A stretch of 64,000 nucleotides of DNA from Epiperipatus broadwayi (GCA_028023455.1 JAQFVV010012423.1:5686269-5750268), one strand, 5' to 3'; positions 34,839-46,577 are shown, numbered from the stretch's first letter. A program made the numbers and translations. Notes: generated by a model from the letters alone, not told the origin.

Positions 34839-37505
34839 ACCATGTAAATCTCTATATTGCCTGGTAAATATTGTTGTACAAAGCTTCAAAAATTAGACTA
34901 CATATTTATGTGTATTATCCTGATGTTTTATATAACCTTTTAAGCTAATACTAATATATAATTAGTGTATGTAACTCATACTATCTTGTATTTAGCCATT
35001 GTATACTACTCAGTACTTATTCATTATATATTAGTATATAGTGACAATTTAAATTGCTATTGAAGCAATACCATAAGCTGCTTAGCTGTTAATGTAAACT
35101 TTCAGTAAAATACTGTTATTTAATAACAAATGTAGATTCAAATTGTTTTTAATCAATATCTGAATTAGTACTCTGTAAAAAAAACAATCTTTTATATTCC
35201 AGAGACCAATCACATATAATATGATGGCAGACCAAGGTATAAAAATAAAAGATATCTAAAAAATATAAATAAATATATCCCATAGATTCTGCTCTCCATA
35301 GAACATGCTAAAGTCATTAAGACATTATCATTTTGATAAGCCTTCAGACTAATTAGGTAATATTGCTACTCTAAATCTTGTTTATTATTTTATTGTTTGT
35401 AATAAAGCAGTTTTACAATTAAAGATTTGTTGTTTCTCTACATATTTAGAAACTAAATTTATCCAGTACAGATAAATTTCTACATTTTATAATCGAACGT
35501 CACAGTATATACTACCAATACTTTATATGAATTTAGTTTCCATTCATAGCACTATTTGAGAAATAAAAATCCTTCTAAAAATATTTATTTCTATTAAGTC
35601 ATATCTTTCTATAATGTTAATTTCATCATTTCTGCATCTTAATGATGTAAAGTTAATGATATAACCCATAAATATAGCAGTGCTCAAATGAATTGTACTA
35701 AGTTCTTAAATTACCACCAATAATTATCAAGATGTTATCAGTTGAGTTAGTTATATTATCTTCTTTTTTAGTAGCATCAATCTACTTTTCAAACATACAG
35801 ACAATATTTTTGACATTGTTTGCTATAGTAAATCATTTTAATCTTGAAATAAATTATTATAAAGCTTTTGAAGTAAAGTTTGCTACTGTAGATAGAGTGA
35901 TGGAATAAATTATTTAGAATAAATAAATAATTCAATGGTTTATTGCTTAAAAGTTTATAAGAAATTTGAGCACAAGAGGCATTGGATGGAACCATGACCT
36001 CTATATCTTGAGCTCCAGAATTCAGCATTGTGAACTTTTTAATTTTTGCATTTTTAATATGCCCTTTTAGATTAGAAATCACTAAGACTTGATACCAATT
36101 TTTTTCTCAAATTTTTATTTTATAGTTTCAAAAATACTTTACTCTGGCTAAAACCACCAATAAAAATTGTGTCACTGTCTTCTCTAGCTGGCACATTACA
36201 TGATAACTTATTTGGATAAGCAGACATGTTTGGACTCAAAGTATATTTAGGTTTTATGATAATTAAGAAATCACTTCAAAGAAAATGCAATTTTGCAATA
36301 GTTCTTATATTTTTATTTTTCATGTTTTCCAAGCTCTTAGCCATTTACTTGTAAAAGTTGTTGTATTTGTGTATTGATAAACTGGTATAAAATACTTTTA
36401 GTCTTTAATTTCTTTTAGAGATAAGAAAAAGTAGACAAAAAAAAAAAACTATTTCAAAGCTGAAGATTATTTTATTAAAAAAAATTACAAATTTTATAAG
36501 ATAAATATGCTGTAAACAAGAGTTTGCTATTAACTGATCTTTTGATTTTTTTTTTTTTGTGTCTTTAAAACTATCAGGGCAAATTCTTAATATCCATTTC
36601 ATTGGATTTATTAATTTTATTTGATTGATCGTATGATAAGCACATGTAAATTGAATACTCAGTATTGCAAATCATCCAGTAGAATTAGTTTTCTAATTTT
36701 ATTTTTGACTTTAACATCAAGAGAAAAACACTTTTTTTTTTTGGCTGTTTGATAATTTTTAACCAGACATTGATTCATTTTATTTGAAGGCATGTATAAA
36801 TGCTTTTTTTATTTATTAATTTTTACAATCATAAGAGACAAAGCTAAATTGTAGCCCTTATTTTTAGGAAATTGTGATTTATTAACCAAGAAACAATGAT
36901 GACTGAAGATAAAGGTTCCTCCTAATAATAGTCTTTATTGCCTTCCGTTAGGACGTTTTTATTTAGCTACTTCCATTTGTAAAGTGGGTTTCTAATAAAG
37001 AAAAACAGCATGAATTAGAAAAAGAACTAGCTAATGTTAAATGAGAAAGAGTTTGAAAAATTAGAGGGAGGGAAAAATAAAAAGACAATTTATTTGTGTA
37101 ATTGATAAATATTTTAGTATAAAAATGTATGGAAAAAATAGTATATCTGGCAACATGGGAAATTTTAGTTAATCAACTTAATGCAAAATGGGTAAATAAG
37201 GTTTATGTGTTAAAAAGTTATTGTGCTGAAGTAGATTTTTATATATGTATTGAAAAAAATGATCAGACTACACCGTTTTTCAATTCTAGCATTAGATTCT
37301 CCTAGTGACAATTTTAAAATAGTATTTGAAGATGAAAGTGTTGAAGATAAACTTGAATTTGAAGACAGAAATTGATAAAGGTAAAAGATTTGTGAAATTT
37401 TTACACAAAAAAGCTTTCATCGTAAAATTCTTTTTTGAAAATAATAGCAAGTGCAAAAAGACATAAAAGCACTCAAATAAAGTTTTAGGACAATTGGATT
37501 ATATT
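34839..37505. other. AT-rich intergenic DNA
   Basis: No gene supported. A short plus-strand stretch near 37263-37376 reads as acidic residues (DNFKIVFEDESVEDKLEF) but has no start, splice context or family match. Confidence 0.4.
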
Positions 37506-37509
37506 TGCA

Positions 37510-37890
37510 TTAACAGGGAGTCAGATTGACCTTGGGTCAACATGGGTGAGACAAGAATCTTGGCCTCAGGAGGGCCTTTGAGCATTCCATTATCAGATTT
37601 TCAATTGGATGGACAGTTAAAGAGTTGGAGTGTGGAGTAGATTGAAGTCTGTCCATTAAAGTATGAAGATTGGCTATCTTAATATATATCTGAGCACATA
37701 TAGCATATATATGTAAAGATGGTAATCTGGACCAACTGGTGATTGCTGGTTTAGCATGAAATACATATATTGGTGATTATTTATCTTTTCAACATATATG
37801 TGTTCAAGTGTATCAGTGTTATGAGATAGAATGGAGAGTGATGGGTCATGTGAATGTCTGTGCTCTTATACCCTATATATTACATATATA
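37510..37890 (+). repeat. Family A repeat with decayed hammerhead
   Basis: This shares with 51.85-52.2 kb the block GAGTCAGATTGAC, then AAAGAGTTGGAG, GTCCATTAAAGT, and the hammerhead segment at 37723-37775. The core reads CUGGUGA at 37736-37742, so A6 is G. GAAA and the AUACAUAUA stem III with its AUA triplet are kept. This copy should be inactive. Confidence 0.7.
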
Positions 37891-38509
37891 GACACAGGTA
37901 TATAATAAGCCTGTGTTTCAGTTATTATAAAGTATTATTTTAACATTATAAAATATTTAATAGATTCAACATAGGAAGTGATTATCAATTACGAGATGTA
38001 AGATATATTTTAAGATATAATTAGAAGAACAAAAGCTAATAAAAAAGACTATTAATAATTAATCCATCTAATCTTTAGAAATATGCTAAATTTAAATTAT
38101 ATATCATTTACAAATATATAAAATTTTAAAGATAAATAAGATTTGAATAAAATCAATAATGAAAGTACTCTACATAGATAGGTAATACAAAAACATCAGT
38201 TCGCAAGTAAATATGAAAATATTTTTAAATTATCAATTTAAAATAATTGAATATCTGGAATTCAATAAAATAATATTATGAAAAAGAATTAATGAAGACA
38301 TATAGAAATAAATATAATTGTGAACTGGTAAAGAAAAGTAAAATCTCAGAATCATAAAACATCTTGATAATAGAAATAAGATTACTTTCGTGATAAGAAA
38401 AAAATATGATACTATTACTATAAAAAAATGGTCGTGAATTGTGTAAAAGAATTATACAAATAAAAGTGGAATAATAAGAACAAGAAAAAAGAGTAGAATT
38501 TGTCGATGT
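37891..38509. other. AT-rich intergenic DNA
   Basis: No gene recognised. The minus frame at 38276-38524 is opposite the LINE start and has no motif. Confidence 0.4.
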
Positions 38510-40400
38510 CTTTTGAAATTCCATTTAGTTTAGATGAAATAAGATTTGCTATTCAATCTATGAAAAATGGAAAAGCTTCAGAAAATTGATAAATATATGC
38601 ATTTCTATTTATCATTGTCTTAGGCAGAATAGTCTAATTAATTAGCAGATTGTCTTAAATTAATTAATCAATTCTTATGCTATATTATCAACAGACCATC
38701 AACATCTAAAATAAAAGAAGAATAAATATAATTTGAAATGAATTTTCCTAACAGATGAATGTATTTCAAAAAGCATAAATAAAGTTTGAATATGTCTAAC
38801 ATATTACAACTGAACCAGATGATGGAAATAGTCAAGCATATAACTATAAGTAAAATGTTATCATCATAAACCTTTAAACATAAATAATATAAAGTTTTAA
38901 AAGAAGAAATTGTAAGAAATTAAAAAATTATTGGCAAAACTATATACCAAATGTATAGATTATTAAGATAAACTGAATGATTGGAGGAATATAGTAGTGA
39001 TTGTGAGGGTAAGAAAAGTATTAGAAAATAAGACCTAGGAAAAGATAAACTTGCAAAACTGAATGTCACAGCGACTCTACTAAATTTAATTAATAATATC
39101 AATAAAAAAATCTTACTATCAAAAGAAAACAGTATTTATATAACTAGAAGTAAATCAAACCAATTTTAATTATACAATTTTATTGTTCTTAAAGATATTC
39201 ACTCCTTGTTTATTAATGCGTTTAATATATATCTAGTTAGCCTTTATTGAAAGGTGGACTGGAAGCAAATATGTTAAGTTAAAGAAAGGTACTTAATGTT
39301 ATTTCATTTTATATGCTTCTGTTTAAGTGCACTGCCCTAGTGCTTAAATTACCCCATCATTCATTATGTTAAATAAATTTATTTTCTATTGCATATTAAG
39401 TAATAAAATTTTGTTTGATGGATTACACAGAACCAGATTTTTTAATTTTTTATGGCTATTAGTTTTCTGACATTTTATATAATATCTTTATTAGAACCAC
39501 AATAACTCATTTTTTGAGAGAACTTCAGATTTAAACTAATCAATAAAATGTATATAAAATAGAAAGACAAGTGTTATTATAAGCATTTCGAGTATTTCAA
39601 CCTTTGTAAAATCAAGGATGAGCTATGGATATTGTCAAATTTTGAATGCAACAACATTGATTAAACAGCATGTTTATACTAAAGAGATTGCTTTTGATAA
39701 AAGTGTGTGATTGATTCCATATCTCAATAGTTTGAGAATTAAAATGGAAAATTAAAAATAAATCAAAATAAATGGAATCTAAATCATGTACAATTGTTTT
39801 TGTAAATAAAGTTTAAGAGTTTCAAGAAATGTTATAAGGATTGTCAGATAAAAGAAAGAAATTACAATTAAAAATATAACATTTAAAGGGCTAAAGTAAT
39901 ATTTAATATAGATAATAATTAATTAGAAGCCAAAACATTACAAATATATTGGTCATATTATTAATACAATTATAAACTTAATAGAGTTAATCATTGAATC
40001 TTGGTAGCTTATGTGCTTGAAAAGAAAGTTTTTTAAAAATATATTTTATGAATATTTAATAAATGATTTGAAATTTGACCATTTAATAGAAAATCAATAT
40101 TGAAAATTTATATTATAGAGTAAAATATGAAAAATATAGTAAGCAAAATTTGAAAACGAAATACAAACAAACAGGTATCACTAATCTCATTAAAAAAATT
40201 AAAATGCTGAAAATGGGAGTTAGGCTGGACATGTAATTAAAAAAAATGACAGTATATGAATAACTCAAATATTAAACTGGATTAAGGACTTAGAAAGTGA
40301 CTGTGCATGAGATGAATGATTGAGATAAAAAGGTTTACTGGAGAGATGTGGAAAAGTGAAATTATGAATTAGAGAATTGCTTAAATTTAGAAATTTTTTT
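38510..40400 (+). pseudogene. Non-LTR retrotransposon (LINE) reverse-transcriptase remnant
   Basis: Three landmarks lie in order on the plus strand, in different frames with many stops. DEIRFAIQSMKNGKA at 38533-38577 is the N-terminal RT block, usually followed by PGPDGIP. KYIGHIINTIIN at about 39942-39977 is the late RT block, usually F-K-Y-L-G. LMCLKRKFFKNIF at about 40009 corresponds to the LRVFERKVLRKIF-type block. It ends near 40300-40400 with pieces resembling the tail of the element at 30.8 kb. The copy is old and heavily decayed. Confidence 0.65.
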
Positions 40401-40423
40401 ATTCTGCAATAGAATGACCATGA

Positions 40424-40800
40424 TTGAAAATTATATATGTATATAATTATAGGGGATTTGAACCCATACATTCAAGCTCCCTTCAGCTATCCAATCTATC
40501 TCATGCAATCAATACACATGATTACACATATGTGAAAAAGATCAATAATCTCCAATATACATATTTCATGCTGAATCAGCATTCATCAGTTGTTCCAGAT
40601 CATCATCTTCCACACACATATATAATCATTGCTCAGTTTATATAATGATAGTAAATCTTCAAACTTTAATGGACTGGCTTAAATCTGCTCCACCATCCAA
40701 TTCTTCAGCCTTTTATACCACTGAAAATCTGATGATGGAATATCCAAATTCCTTGATGGTGTCAATATTGTTGTCATGCCCACATTGTCCTAAAGTTATT
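40424..40800 (-). repeat. Family A repeat, best-preserved copy
   Basis: On the minus strand the order is hammerhead, a TCTTTTTCACA-type segment, then a tail with TTGGATAGCTGAAGGGAGC and GGGTTCAAATCCCC. The latter matches the tRNA B box (pol III) closely. Upstream (40800 side) it shares the TGACTTC and GAAAATC blocks with other copies. A ribozyme next to pol III-like sequence recalls Schistosoma Sm-alpha retroposons. Confidence 0.8.
40547..40601 (-). ncRNA. Hammerhead ribozyme motif, family A, core intact
   Basis: CUGAUGA (40583-40589, complement) leads into a perfect 6-bp stem II, AUGCUG/CAGCAU. GAAA is at 40564-40567. A 3-bp stem III (AUA/UAU) with a 2-nt UG loop follows, then the cleavage triplet AUA. 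Stem I pairs ACAA with UUGG (one mismatch). Beyond an internal loop GAUCU pairs with AGAUU. Every catalytic position (C3, U4, G5, A6, G8, A9, G12, A13, A14, A15.1-U16.1, H17) is correct. The tiny stem III is the form known from Penelope-like elements. Predicted cleavage falls between plus positions 40556 and 40555. Confidence 0.75.
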
Positions 40801-40904
40801 CTGACTTCTCATGTATAGGACCTTGTTTATTTAAATACATAAAAGAGGTATGGAAAGGATACAGACTGAATATGTAATATTTAAATATAGGTATACTTTA
40901 TATC

Positions 40905-41260
40905 CCTGGAGTTTAGATGTAATTATAGAGAATTTGAACCCATACATTCAAGCTCCCTTCATCTGACCAATCTATCTCATACAACCGATACATATAACCA
41001 CATACATGTGAAAAAGATAAATGATTTCCATTATAGGTATTTTAAACTGAGCACTGTTTACATATATGTTTAAAAGATGATGATATGGAGCAACTGATGA
41101 GTGCTAATTTAGCAAGAAATACATATATGAGATCATTTATCTCTTTCACATGTGTGTAATCCTGTGCATTGGTTGTATGAGATAGATTGGATACCTGAAA
41201 GGAGCTTGAATGTATGGATTCAAAATTCCTATAATTACATCTAAACTCCAGGGATATAAA
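40905..41260. repeat. Family A inverted pair
   Basis: A minus-sense copy (about 40905-41060) that has lost the hammerhead core meets a plus-sense copy (about 41040-41260). Both share the TTTGAACCCATACATTCAAG tail or its complement. The plus copy carries the motif listed at 41078-41137. Confidence 0.75.
41078..41137 (+). ncRNA. Hammerhead motif, family A, damaged helices
   Basis: Core CUGAUGA (41094-41100), GAAA (41116-41119) and the AUACAUAUA stem III/AUA triplet are intact. The closing pair of stem II is lost (G opposite A), leaving four pairs. Two bases are missing from the stem I strand after the cleavage site. Activity is doubtful. Confidence 0.5.
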
Positions 41261-42454
41261 ATATATCTGATTATTTATATATATATATTGATAATTAGTT
41301 TTAACATTTGTTTTTTTTTTTCACATAAAGAAATGAAGATATCAGAGAAATGTATGTTTAAGTTAGCATTCTTCAGCTATTTAAAATATGAAAATGTTGA
41401 AGTAGTTTTTAGCTATATTTAAACTTATTGTGTCAATGTAGAGGTTGATTATATCTTAATAATAAAGTAATTGAAGGTAATCAACAGCTAAAAATATATT
41501 AGAAGTAGTGGTATAGAAATAAATTTGTTAAACTAGGTAGATTAGTAAACTGTTATTACTATAAAATTGTCAGGAAATTTTATAATAATGAGACAAACAA
41601 CATGTTCAGTTGTAAATATTTTGTATATGATAAAGTAATTATATTATCATTATATTTATATTATGTGGATTTTTTTTTTATTATCATTCAAATAGCTTCA
41701 ATTGCTTACAATATTATAGTTTCCTGACTTGATGACTTAAGTCAAAATAAGTTATTAATGTAAATCGTTATGGGGGGGGGGTGAGTAGTGAATGAAGATA
41801 GTGCAATCAGAGAAAAGTAAATCAAATGAATTATTGTCATATCACACTTTCAAATCGAAATACTTATGACTGGCTTAGATATATAGAAAGAAAAGTAGAG
41901 AGAAGGGTGGCCGCCCTTTTCTCGTAAGTTCTTTGTCATGTGTTTATGATTTGGTTGTCATTCAGACTGCTATCATAACATCTGATTGGCTGTCAGTTAA
42001 GTGTTATAATGAGCACAATGAGATTTTCTAGTATTTCAATTTAATTTCATATTCACAATAAAAAATATATTTTTGATATTTTTCTTTAGCAAAACTACTT
42101 TTCATGCATATTAAAATTTGATTTGAAAAACTTAGGATTGAACTCAACTAACGTATCTTTTAAGTTTTATATAAACTTAATGGCATTCAATGTATTGTGA
42201 GGAATAAGAAGAAATATAGCTGGCAGTAGAATGTCTAGAGACTGATCATTACTATAGATATATTGAAATAGTTGTCAGAGAGGTATTATACAGAGCCTTT
42301 CATAATCTTAAGGAAAATTTAAAAAAATAGAACAGGTCAATTGATTCCAATTAAGCAAAACAAACAGCTTAGATATTTAAGAAAATAAACTATGAGCAAT
42401 TGTAAATGTAAATGCTTATTAACATAATTATTAAACAGGAAAAACTCACTATAC
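41261..42454. other. AT-rich intergenic DNA
   Basis: No gene supported. There is a poly-G run near 41773-41782. A GC-rich short hairpin (GAGAAGGGTGGCCGCCC-type) lies at about 41898-41923. Confidence 0.4.
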
Positions 42455-42850
42455 TTATTGCCACAAACAGCAAGCTAGAGTAATTTATGGATGTTAGAAG
42501 GCTTGTGCATAAAATCCCCATCTAGTGCCTACTCATCCAATATCCCCAGACTAGTTTCTGGTTTGTGGCCTTTGTCAGTGAGGAGCCTTGGATCTGAGAT
42601 GGTTGCATTAGATCCTAAGATCTAGGTGCAGTGCTCTCAGATCCAATGCTGCTCACTGATGAAGGCCACAAGCCAGAAACTAGTCTGGGGATATTGGATG
42701 AGTAGGCACTAGATGGGTATTTTATGCACAAGCCTTCTGGCATTCATTGATTACTCTAGCTTGCTGTGTGTGGTATACGTATAATGAATTTTGCCTGTTT
42801 TAATAGCAGTTAGAAGCAAGCATAAAGAAATGGTGATCATGTGATGCTTA
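42455..42850. mobile_element. Family C inverted pair
   Basis: A minus-sense copy (about 42455-42610) faces a plus-sense copy (about 42611-42850) around a centre near 42610-42625 (AGATCCTAAGATCTAGG). The arms match for over 140 bp at high identity, through CTAGTGCCTACTCATCCAAT and its complement. Each arm has a hammerhead segment. The minus one reads CUGACAA at 42572-42578 (G8 to A), while the plus one is intact. Confidence 0.9.
42643..42697 (+). ncRNA. Hammerhead ribozyme motif, family C, GUC triplet
   Basis: CUGAUGA (42656-42662) is followed by A, then GGC/GCC stem II with a CACAA loop, then A. GAAA is at 42676-42679. Stem III is two pairs (AC/GU) closed by a UA loop, and the cleavage triplet is the classic GUC (42683-42685). 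Stem I pairs UGGGGA with UGCUCA (one wobble, one mismatch). After a short internal loop AUUGG pairs perfectly with CCAAU. All core bases are intact. Predicted cleavage lies between 42685 and 42686. The A/A at the base of stem II is the main weakness. Confidence 0.8.
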
Positions 42851-43508
42851 TTAACATATAGATTTAAACATTTAGAAACAAAAATAAAATTTATCGAAAT
42901 AAGACAGAAGCGAATATAGTACAGATTATACAATAAAATCTTTGTAATTCATTAAAATACATATATTCTAAATTATTGATTTTAACTAACATGAATAAAT
43001 ATGTTTTTTCTAAAGATATGTTTGTACATGCTTTCACATACTAACTTCAAAATTATTCTACATTTACAGAATAAATTTCTAATTAAAACTTTAATAAAAT
43101 AAAATTTATTTAAAATGATTAAACTTTGCTGGTGATGTAAATAAAGGTAAATTTCTAATTTTAAAAATGAAAATAAGGTAACTGCAAATAAAATTATATT
43201 TTAAGTTTTAAAATATTTATTTATGTACTATACTATTATCAAATAATTTTCTTCCTTTTAAAATAAAAATATTTAAGCTAATACATTCTCAGTGTTGAAA
43301 ACTAATATTTTTGAGAAACAACAATAGACTTCCTAGAGAAAAAAATCTATCCATTTTTTGAAGTGAGTACATCAAGGAAGAGAAGTTTCACATCAATTTC
43401 TGTTTTCATTGTGAATTTAATGTGATTATTGATATTTCTTATGTACCAAAAAAATTCTTATCACTTATTTTTACTGTTTGCTGTTGTATTTTTGTAAAAA
43501 TTGCATAC
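42851..43508. other. AT-rich intergenic DNA
   Basis: No gene, terminal repeat or RNA gene recognised. Confidence 0.45.
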
Positions 43509-44187
43509 TGATAACTGAAAAAGTAAATTAAAGAATTAACATAATGTTGATCGATAAAATTCCAAGAAATATTTGCTGATTGCAAATATTTTTAGATAAG
43601 AGACTTTACCTTATTGGAGAAAGTAATTAATTGTTGCAGTTATCAGAAAGCTATAAAAAGTATGTAACAAGTGCGTGCATCCATTTTGAGTGCATCTTCA
43701 GTTGACTTTCCTGTTCAATTCCAGTATAGGAGAAATGTAGTGTCAGTGCTTCAGTTAATGTCCAGTGCTCAGTAGAAATGTAGTTTGTGGCATAGATGAA
43801 GAGGACCACAGAGATTGGGAGACTGTAGATTGAGGAAACCATCTGGATAGCAGCTAAATGAATAGTTGAGTTTCCAGCAATTTTCAAATGGAGTTACTGG
43901 TGGACTGTTGCAGAGATGGAAGCTGTAAGGAGATTATAGTCAGTAGCAGTGCTATACTATGATGTGTTCATGTACAGCTAAATGACTGGGGCCAAGGTGT
44001 GCATAAACCTATCCCACTGTAAACTGCTTTGTAGTAGCCAGGCTGAAAGTACATTGTTGGAATGGAACATTTGTGAATTGTTGAGATTGTGTTGTTGCAG
44101 ACTATTCTCTATTCTGATTACTTAAAATATTGTGAGTCTTTTATTGTATATATTCATTTGCTGGCCACCCAGTCATACTTGCGGACA
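43509..44187. repeat. LTR-like direct repeat, copy 1
   Basis: 679 bp, beginning TGATAAC and ending TTGCGGACA. It matches copy 2 along its whole length, for example GATTGCAAATATTT, AAGCTATAAAAAGTATGTAAC and TTCATTTGCTGGCCA. Small frames inside, such as 43651-43887, are not preserved in copy 2. Confidence 0.85.
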
Positions 44188-44652
44188 TAGCAAATTATTA
44201 GCACAGTCACATTTTGAACCTGTGAGTAGCAAATAGATTTTGCATTACAACAAGCTTAGCCATAGTCAGGAAAAACTGGTGAAAATGGAAATCCCAGTTA
44301 GTAAAATGTTAATAACAGAAGTGAATGGCTAAAGTATTCGCTGCAAGTCTACATGATGTAACATTGGTGAAAGTTTGAAAATAAATGCTTGCACAGTCAT
44401 CATCAGAAGTTGAGTCCCCCCATGCTTTCATAATCACCACTGAACCTGTAATTGGCAAAGAGGTTCAGCAGCAGTTTTGAATTGAATACTTCTGAGCTTA
44501 AATAACAGGAAATTAAAACAAAACACCAAGGAATCACAACAAGGGTTTTTCTGAAGTGGGAGAAGGTGTTGTATTTTGTAAAAATTTCATACAAGTTTGT
44601 GCAGTCCAGAAAAACTAGAATTTATTTGAGAGATTGTTTTTAGATCGTGTAC

Positions 44653-45330
44653 TGATAACAAAAATTTAATTAAAGAATTAACGTAATGGCAATCAATAAA
44701 ATTCCAAAAAATATTTGCTGATTGCAAATATTTCTAAATAAGAGACTTTATCTTATTGGAAAAGGTAATTAATTGTTGCAGTTATCAGAAAGCTATAAAA
44801 AGTATGTAACAAGTACATGAAGCCATTTTGAGTGCATCTCCAGTTGACTTTCCTGTTCATTTCCAGTATAGGAGAGATCTAGGGTTAGTGATTTAGTTAA
44901 TGTCCAATGCTCAGTGGAAATGTAGTTCATGGGCATATCTGAATAGGCCCACAGAAATTGGGAGACTGTAGCCTGAGGAAACCATCTGGATACCAGCTAA
45001 ATAAAGAGTTGAGTTTCCAGCAGTTTTCAAATGGAGTTACTGGTGGGCTGTTGCAGAGACAGAAGCTGAAAGAATCTTATAGTCTATCACAATGCTATAC
45101 TATGATGTATTCATGTACAGCTAAACTGGACTGGGGCCAAGGTGTGCGTAAACCTAGCCCACTGTGAACTGCTTTGTAGCAGCCAGCCTGAAAGTGCATC
45201 ATTGGAATGGAACATTTGTGAACTGTAAAGGTTGTGTTGTTGCAGACTATTTACCATTCTGATTATTTAAAATATTGTGACTTTTATTATATATATTCAT
45301 TTGCTGGCCAACCAGTCATACTTGTGGACA
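44653..45330. repeat. LTR-like direct repeat, copy 2
   Basis: 678 bp, matching copy 1, and ending CTTGTGGACA. The frame at 44958-45167 in this copy has no counterpart of the same length in copy 1, so it is not a gene. Confidence 0.85.
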
Positions 45331-46383
45331 GACAACTAACAGGTCATTTATGTATTGAGCCCAATAAAAGATGCTGATTTAAAGTACTCTTACTCCATAT
45401 TATGGATATTGATCGCAATATAGATTTTTTAAATACCAGAATCCTATCTATATGTGACACTCATCATGAAAGAAAAGTCAGTATGCATAAGAAACCAGAC
45501 TGTATCAATAAACATTGATACATGTAAATCCCTTTCTAATTGAAAAAAAAAAAATTAATCCACATTAATTGATATATCAGCTAATCTTATATTGATTTTT
45601 TCCATCTATTATATTTTTCTCAGTTTCATATTTTAAACAATTCTAATTTGTTTTTATTCAATGAATCTTTAATATTATATGTTGTTTCTTGCAATGCTGT
45701 TATAATAACTTTTAAAGTAACATTCATTACCCTGTTGATGGCATGTTAGATCCCACTAAGCAATATATGGCTGTCTTTTATATTTGTTGCTTATGATAAT
45801 CCTAATTTAAAATATCCATGTATAGTATGATTGTGCCTATACATAATTTTTATTTAGAAAAGTTTTTAAAAAATGCATGCATAAGGATGACCACTACAAT
45901 ATACATTAACTTTTCAAAATTAAATGTGTACTATAAAATTGAGCTGATACATACGTTTTATTTAAAAAATGTTATCCACAACACATATGGGATGTTTTCC
46001 AGTACAATATTGTGTATAAATAAATCATGGTATAATATTTATTTCCTCAAAATTAAATAATAACTAAATTGTAGAGGTACTTTAAATTACTGATATGCAA
46101 TCATTTTCAACTTTATACAGTTAATAGTGATTATATATCAGTAATTAAAAAATCATCTGCAATTGTTAATATTTAATGTTGAAAAGATGTTACTATGATT
46201 TATTTATTAGTTGCATATATTACTATTTACATATATATTAATAACAATTACTCATAAACAAGTACAATTATCTTAACTTCAGGAAAAAAAAAAGAAACAT
46301 TAAAAAAAAAAAAAAATTAAAACTGAGTTTTACAATGACTATGAATTTATCTTTGAAACACAAATATATCTTTTGTATTTTTA
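45331..46383. other. AT-rich intergenic DNA
   Basis: No gene recognised. The frame at 45818-46060 lacks motifs. Confidence 0.45.
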
Positions 46384-46504
46384 TATTGGACTATTTCCAC
46401 CATCTAATATGAGTATTGAATGTTTTTAAAAAAATTTAACTTTATTTAAATATTCCAAATATATTCAACTGTTAGCAATAGCACATCAAACAGATTAGTA
46501 TATG

Positions 46505-46550
46505 CACAACGTTTCAAGAGGTATTATTTTTCCCTCTTCTTCAGATGTTT
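46505..46550 (-). ncRNA. Hammerhead-like motif, family B
   Basis: On the minus strand CUGAAGA (46538-46544; position 7 tolerates any base) is followed by an AGAGG/CCUCU stem II with a long loop, then GAAA (46512-46515) and CGUUGUGC. A minimal stem III of A-U and C-G with no loop would give a GUU triplet, leaving GUG to pair with the CAU before the core. Extra bases at the foot of stem II and the very small stem III make activity uncertain. The other arm (47485-47525) has U in place of G12 but a better stem I (ACAC/GUGU). Confidence 0.45.
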
Positions 46551-46577
46551 CTGGCATGACAAATGACAGTACTAGCA

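Larger units (their letters stand above)
43509..45330. mobile_element. Small LTR-like element (TRIM-like), 1.8 kb
   Basis: Two direct repeats of 679 bp (43509-44187) and 678 bp (44653-45330) enclose only 465 bp. Each begins TGATAAC and ends GGACA, so the ends are TG and CA. The copies are perhaps 88-90% identical by eye, so the insertion is old. No gag or pol and no target duplication are visible. A tandem duplication of another repeat is an alternative. Matching lengths and TG/CA ends favour a terminal-repeat retrotransposon in miniature. Confidence 0.55.

Noticed and set aside
43509-44187. Hammerhead in the TRIM-like repeats (retrozyme-type element)
   Set aside because: I looked for CUGANGA with downstream GAAA on both strands and found no pair that could fold.
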